A stretch of DNA of 64,000 nucleotides, from assembly GCF_014197795.1 (NCBI RefSeq), contig NZ_JACIGI010000016.1, positions 16,553-80,552 on the forward strand, given 5' to 3'. The notes below the pieces were generated by a model. That model saw only the letters and a program-made list of their open reading frames with translations, did no database searches and had not been told where the DNA came from. Shown here piece after piece: positions 60,855 to 64,000 of the stretch. Within the stretch, counting starts at the first letter, position 1; every line of letters begins with the position of its first letter. Source of the DNA: Roseospira goensis. Lineage in GTDB: Bacteria > Pseudomonadota > Alphaproteobacteria > Rhodospirillales > Rhodospirillaceae. Both the position numbers and the translations under genes were made by a program.

Positions 60855-63800
60855 ATGGCGACTCCGGAACAGACGCAAGGTCTCAATGCCCTGATCGCGG
60901 TCATGTTCAACGCCGCGCCCGGCGCCACGAACATCGCCGACTTCGAAGCCTCGCTGGATGGCGGCGCGTCCTACGTCGATATCGCGAACAGCCTGGCCGC
61001 GACCCCGATGTTCAACGGGCAGTTCGACGGGACCGACGACGCGGTCGGCCGTTTCCTGGCATCGCACCTGGGGTTGTCGGTGGACAGCGCCGCATTCGCC
61101 GAGGGCCGGGCCTTCATCGAGGGCCGGCTGGCGGCCGGCGCCACGGTGGGCGAGGTGATGGTCGAGGTGACCAACTACCTCCTGTCTGGGTCCGTGTCCG
61201 CCGGGTTCCAGGAGGCGGCGCAACGGCTGGCCAACCGTGTGGAGGTGGCGGACGCCTACAACACCGGCGAGTCGAGCCCGGCGACCAGCCTGCTGGGCCT
61301 GCAACTCGTTCTCGATGACGTGGACGCCACGGCCGAAAGCGTTGCCCAGGCCCGCGCCGAGATCACGGCGGGCACGGCCGACGAGAGCGTCGGCCTCGCC
61401 ATCGACGGCTACGTCGCCGGCGCCACCATCTGGGCCGATCTGAACGGCAACGGGCAGCTCGACGCCGGGGAGCCCCAGACGACCTCCGATGACGAAGGGA
61501 ACTACGATTTCGGTGGTTCCGTCGGTGGACCGCTGCTGTCCGACGGCGGGACCGACACCGCGACCGGACTGACGGTCCAGGGCACCCTGCGTACGCCGGC
61601 GACCGGCGACATCATCTCGCCCCTCACCACACTGGCGGTGCTGGTGGACGAGCAGCTCACCGACGGTCCCGTCGAAGCGGCCGATTTCATCAAGCAGGCG
61701 CTCGGGCTGCCCGATATCGACATCTACACCTACGATCCCATCGCCGTGCTGAACGACGACACCGCGACCGAGGCCGAGAAGGCCGAGGCGCTCGCGGTAC
61801 AGCAGAAGATCGCCCAGGTGGTGATCCTGGTCGGCCGCGCCGGCAATGACATCGCGGCCGAGACCGGGGATGACGCCGACGCCGCCACCGACCGCGCCTA
61901 CGCGGCCCTAGCGACCGAAATCGCCGACGCGGCGCGCGGGGCCGGCTATACGCCCGAGACCATCGACAGCCCGACCACGACCATTGACGCCTTCGACCTC
62001 ACGGATGGTGGCGCGGGTGGCCTGCTGGAACAGGTCGTTCAGACCGCCCTGAGCAACACGCCGGGCGGCGAACAGTTGGCGGACGACGACCAGACCACCG
62101 GCGGCATCGCCGGCGGCATCGGTGGCTTCAACGGCCAGGCGGGCGGCACCGGGAACCTCGACGACCTCAACGACGTCGTGCGCGACGCTCTCGGCGGGGA
62201 CGCCGATGACGGCGACGGTGACGGCGATGACGGTAATGGTGACGGCGATGGCGATGGTGACGGCGACGGCGACGGCGACGGCGATGGTGACGGTGGCGAG
62301 GTCGATGGACCGGGCGGCGGGAACGGCGGCCCGATCGCCGTGGCGCCCAACGCCGAGGATGACGCCTTCCAGGTGTCTGAGGATGGCGACCTTGCCGGCA
62401 ACGTACTCGCCGACAACGGATCCGGTGCGGACTCCGACGCCAACGACGACCCGCTGACCGTTGCGTCGATGAGTGAAGGGGCGTTGGGCTCCGAGGTCAC
62501 GCTGGGATCAGGTGCCCTTCTGCGGGTGGTCGCGAACGGCACCGTGGAGTACGACCCCAACGGATCCTTCGAGACGCTGGCGAATGGCGACACCGCCACG
62601 GATACCTTCACGTACACGGTCTCCGACGGGAACGGGGGCACCGATACCGCCACCGTGACGGTCACGGTGAGCGGCATTGACGACGCCCCCACCCTGACGG
62701 CCACCGGGTTCGATCATACGTTCCCCGGTGCGGAGCTCGAGGAAGAGCCGGAGCTTCCGGCCGACGAGCTCCCGATTGACCTCTCTCAGGCCCTTGTGGA
62801 GGCGGCTGGTACCCCGGCGTTCGATCTGTTCGGGGACGACGTCGATGTCTCGACCGTGGACAACGGCCAGACCCTGACGTCGGTGACGGTGGCCATAGAG
62901 GGTGTTCTGGATGGCAACGATGAAAAGTTGCTGATGCAGACGTATCCTTTGGTCACGCTGGATCTGGGCACGGCGGGAACCGAGTCTTTCGACCTCGCGC
63001 CGTTCGGGGCCTTCGACATCACGGTGGGTGTGAGCGGCACCACCACCACCGTCACCGTGACGAGCACGGATGGTGGAATTTCCGAGGGCGACTTTGAGGA
63101 CCTTCTCAATGACCTCGCCTATCGCCACGACGGTGATCCCTGGACTCCCGGGGAGCGCACCTTTGCCGTCACGGAACTCGTGGATAGCGGCACCGATGCC
63201 GGCCCCAACGAGAACACGACCACGTTCGACGGCGACCTGACCGCATCGGTGACCTTGGTGAACGAGGCGCCGACGGTTGCGCTCGAGTCCACGGTGACCG
63301 AACTGCCTGAGGGCACGGATACCAGCGCGCGGGTGAAGATCGCCGACATCGTGGTCACGGATGACGGGATCGGCACCAATAGCCTGGCGCTGACCGGGAC
63401 CGATGCCGGCGCGTTCGAGATCGACGGCACCGAGCTGTTCCTGAAGGCGGGCGAGGACCTGGACCACGAAACGCAGTCGAGCCTCGACGTCACCGTGACC
63501 GTGGACGACGCGGCGATCGGCGGCACGCCCGACGACACGGCCGACCTGACCCTGGACGTCACCAACGTGCCGCCGGCGTTCTCCAATGCACCGGACGGCA
63601 ATCTGGTCACCCACGCCGAGAACAGCACGGCCGAGATCTTCGACTTCGACAGCACCGATCCCTTCGGCCCCAACGGTCCGGGGACGCGCGAATACTCCAT
63701 CCATGGTGGCGCCGACGCCAGCAAGTTCGAGATCGACGCGGCCACGGGCGCGCTGCGCTTCACGGCCCCGCAGGACTACGAGACCCCGGGGGATGCGAAT

Positions 63801-64000
63801 ACGGACCGCGACTACGAGGTCGTGATCGGCGTCACGGAGGACCCGTCGTCGGGCGACATCGGGACGCTGGACCTTACGGTCCGACTGACGGACGTCGATG
63901 ACACGGCGCCGACCGTGGGGGCAGCGCAGACGCTGTCGTACGACGAGAACCAGCCGGACACGGCGAGTGTGCTTGGGACGGTGTCGGCGTCGGACAACGT
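60855..64000 (+). CDS. Giant secreted cadherin/VCBS-type adhesin, N-terminal 1,048 codons (runs off window)
   Basis: This is an extracellular repeat protein, open to the window edge. Residues 1-135 resemble the N-terminal block of alphaproteobacterial type I-secreted surface proteins (ending AARLANRVEV-like RLANRVEVADAYN). There is no Sec signal peptide, which fits type I secretion with a C-terminal signal beyond the window. Residues 180-230 hold an EF-hand/SdrD-like ADLNGNGQLDAGEP motif. Residues 449-481 are an almost pure Asp-Gly tract. A VCBS-like repeat covers about 496-612 (AEDDAFQVSEDGDLAGNVL, DTFTYTVSDGNGG). Another beta domain follows (613-805). Cadherin-like repeats lie at about 807-908, 909-1012 and onward (VTELPEGTD, DLDHETQSSLDVTVTV, DADHE-like sites). 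The start ATG follows AAGGAACC. It very likely acts in adhesion or biofilm and binds calcium. Confidence 0.88.
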   Translation, partial: MATPEQTQGLNALIAVMFNAAPGATNIADFEASLDGGASYVDIANSLAATPMFNGQFDGTDDAVGRFLASHLGLSVDSAAFAEGRAFIEGRLAAGATVGEVMVEVTNYLLSGSVSAGFQEAAQRLANRVEVADAYNTGESSPATSLLGLQLVLDDVDATAESVAQARAEITAGTADESVGLAIDGYVAGATIWADLNGNGQLDAGEPQTTSDDEGNYDFGGSVGGPLLSDGGTDTATGLTVQGTLRTPATGDIISPLTTLAVLVDEQLTDGPVEAADFIKQALGLPDIDIYTYDPIAVLNDDTATEAEKAEALAVQQKIAQVVILVGRAGNDIAAETGDDADAATDRAYAALATEIADAARGAGYTPETIDSPTTTIDAFDLTDGGAGGLLEQVVQTALSNTPGGEQLADDDQTTGGIAGGIGGFNGQAGGTGNLDDLNDVVRDALGGDADDGDGDGDDGNGDGDGDGDGDGDGDGDGDGGEVDGPGGGNGGPIAVAPNAEDDAFQVSEDGDLAGNVLADNGSGADSDANDDPLTVASMSEGALGSEVTLGSGALLRVVANGTVEYDPNGSFETLANGDTATDTFTYTVSDGNGGTDTATVTVTVSGIDDAPTLTATGFDHTFPGAELEEEPELPADELPIDLSQALVEAAGTPAFDLFGDDVDVSTVDNGQTLTSVTVAIEGVLDGNDEKLLMQTYPLVTLDLGTAGTESFDLAPFGAFDITVGVSGTTTTVTVTSTDGGISEGDFEDLLNDLAYRHDGDPWTPGERTFAVTELVDSGTDAGPNENTTTFDGDLTASVTLVNEAPTVALESTVTELPEGTDTSARVKIADIVVTDDGIGTNSLALTGTDAGAFEIDGTELFLKAGEDLDHETQSSLDVTVTVDDAAIGGTPDDTADLTLDVTNVPPAFSNAPDGNLVTHAENSTAEIFDFDSTDPFGPNGPGTREYSIHGGADASKFEIDAATGALRFTAPQDYETPGDANTDRDYEVVIGVTEDPSSGDIGTLDLTVRLTDVDDTAPTVGAAQTLSYDENQPDTASVLGTVSASDN
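62199..62297 (+). repeat. Asp-Gly dipeptide repeat within the adhesin gene
   Basis: Thirty-three codons of almost pure GAC/GAT-GGC/GGT alternation encode residues 449-481 (DG repeated about 14 times). It is a 6-bp tandem repeat at DNA level and would bind calcium or act as a flexible acidic linker between the N-terminal part and the VCBS-like repeats. Length variation by slippage in multiples of six would keep the frame. Confidence 0.93.

Overview
This window looks like chromosomal DNA from a high-GC alphaproteobacterium, probably of the Rhodospirillales type. The reasons are very high GC at third codon positions, many ATGA-type start/stop overlaps, and alphaproteobacterial gene neighbourhoods: ppiD-type isomerase/trpE facing tpiA-secG-pyrG-kdsA-eno; RNase D-kdsD-lptCAB-rpoN; and mltA/Tim44-like facing fxsA-secB. 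The species cannot be named from the sequence alone. Most of the window is core metabolism and envelope biogenesis. I see no prophage, transposase, CRISPR array or recognisable defence island.

Layout. 1-3.2 kb: start of a TRAP solute-binding protein gene, then trpG-trpD-trpC (tryptophan). 3.4-7.3 kb: copper-type P-ATPase and purE-purK. 7.3-12.3 kb, minus strand: Crp/Fnr regulator, a CoA-binding/MetY fusion, lytic transglycosylase A and a Tim44-like membrane protein. 12.8-14.2 kb: fxsA, secB, tRNA-Leu(CAG). 14.4-20.6 kb: RNase D, kdsD, lptC-lptA-lptB and rpoN (Kdo synthesis, LPS transport, sigma-54). 20.7-25.3 kb: a metallo-beta-lactamase-fold protein, a degenerate GGDEF-like protein, two small DUF465 proteins, phosphofructokinase and ubiX. 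26-32.4 kb: prpE, an AIM24-like protein, purD, xseA and a YbaK-type deacylase. 32.6-40.4 kb: a large AsmA-like protein, then a sulfur amino-acid group (cysteine synthase, sulfurtransferase, cystathionine beta-lyase). 40.4-43.9 kb: two GNAT enzymes, hisI overlapping a CobW-type metallochaperone, and a tetraheme NapC/NirT cytochrome. 44.2-53.1 kb: trpE, ppiD-like, tpiA, secG, pyrG, kdsA, eno. 53.3-60.1 kb: accessory genes (CDF transporter with MerR regulator, Nudix hydrolase, hydrolase-OsmC fusion, DegT aminotransferase, PEP-mutase-like lyase with LysR regulator, OsmC). 60.9 kb to the end: the first 1,048 codons of a very large secreted Ca-binding/cadherin-type adhesin that runs off the window.

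The genes join in a few clear pathways. TrpE and TrpG/D/C are the early tryptophan enzymes but lie 41 kb apart. PurE/K and PurD belong to purine synthesis. KdsD and KdsA supply Kdo, and LptA/B/C move the finished LPS outward. PrpE activates propionate. MetY, MetC, CysK and SseA handle sulfur amino acids.

The most notable non-coding structure is a family of composite palindromes (two alternating hairpin types in modules of about 65 bp). Tandem copies fill three gaps between convergent genes, and a lone hairpin sits upstream of the Crp/Fnr gene. A different triple-hairpin element lies at 8.25-8.36 kb. Short tandem repeats with 12-15 bp units occur in at least six intergenic or gene-end positions.
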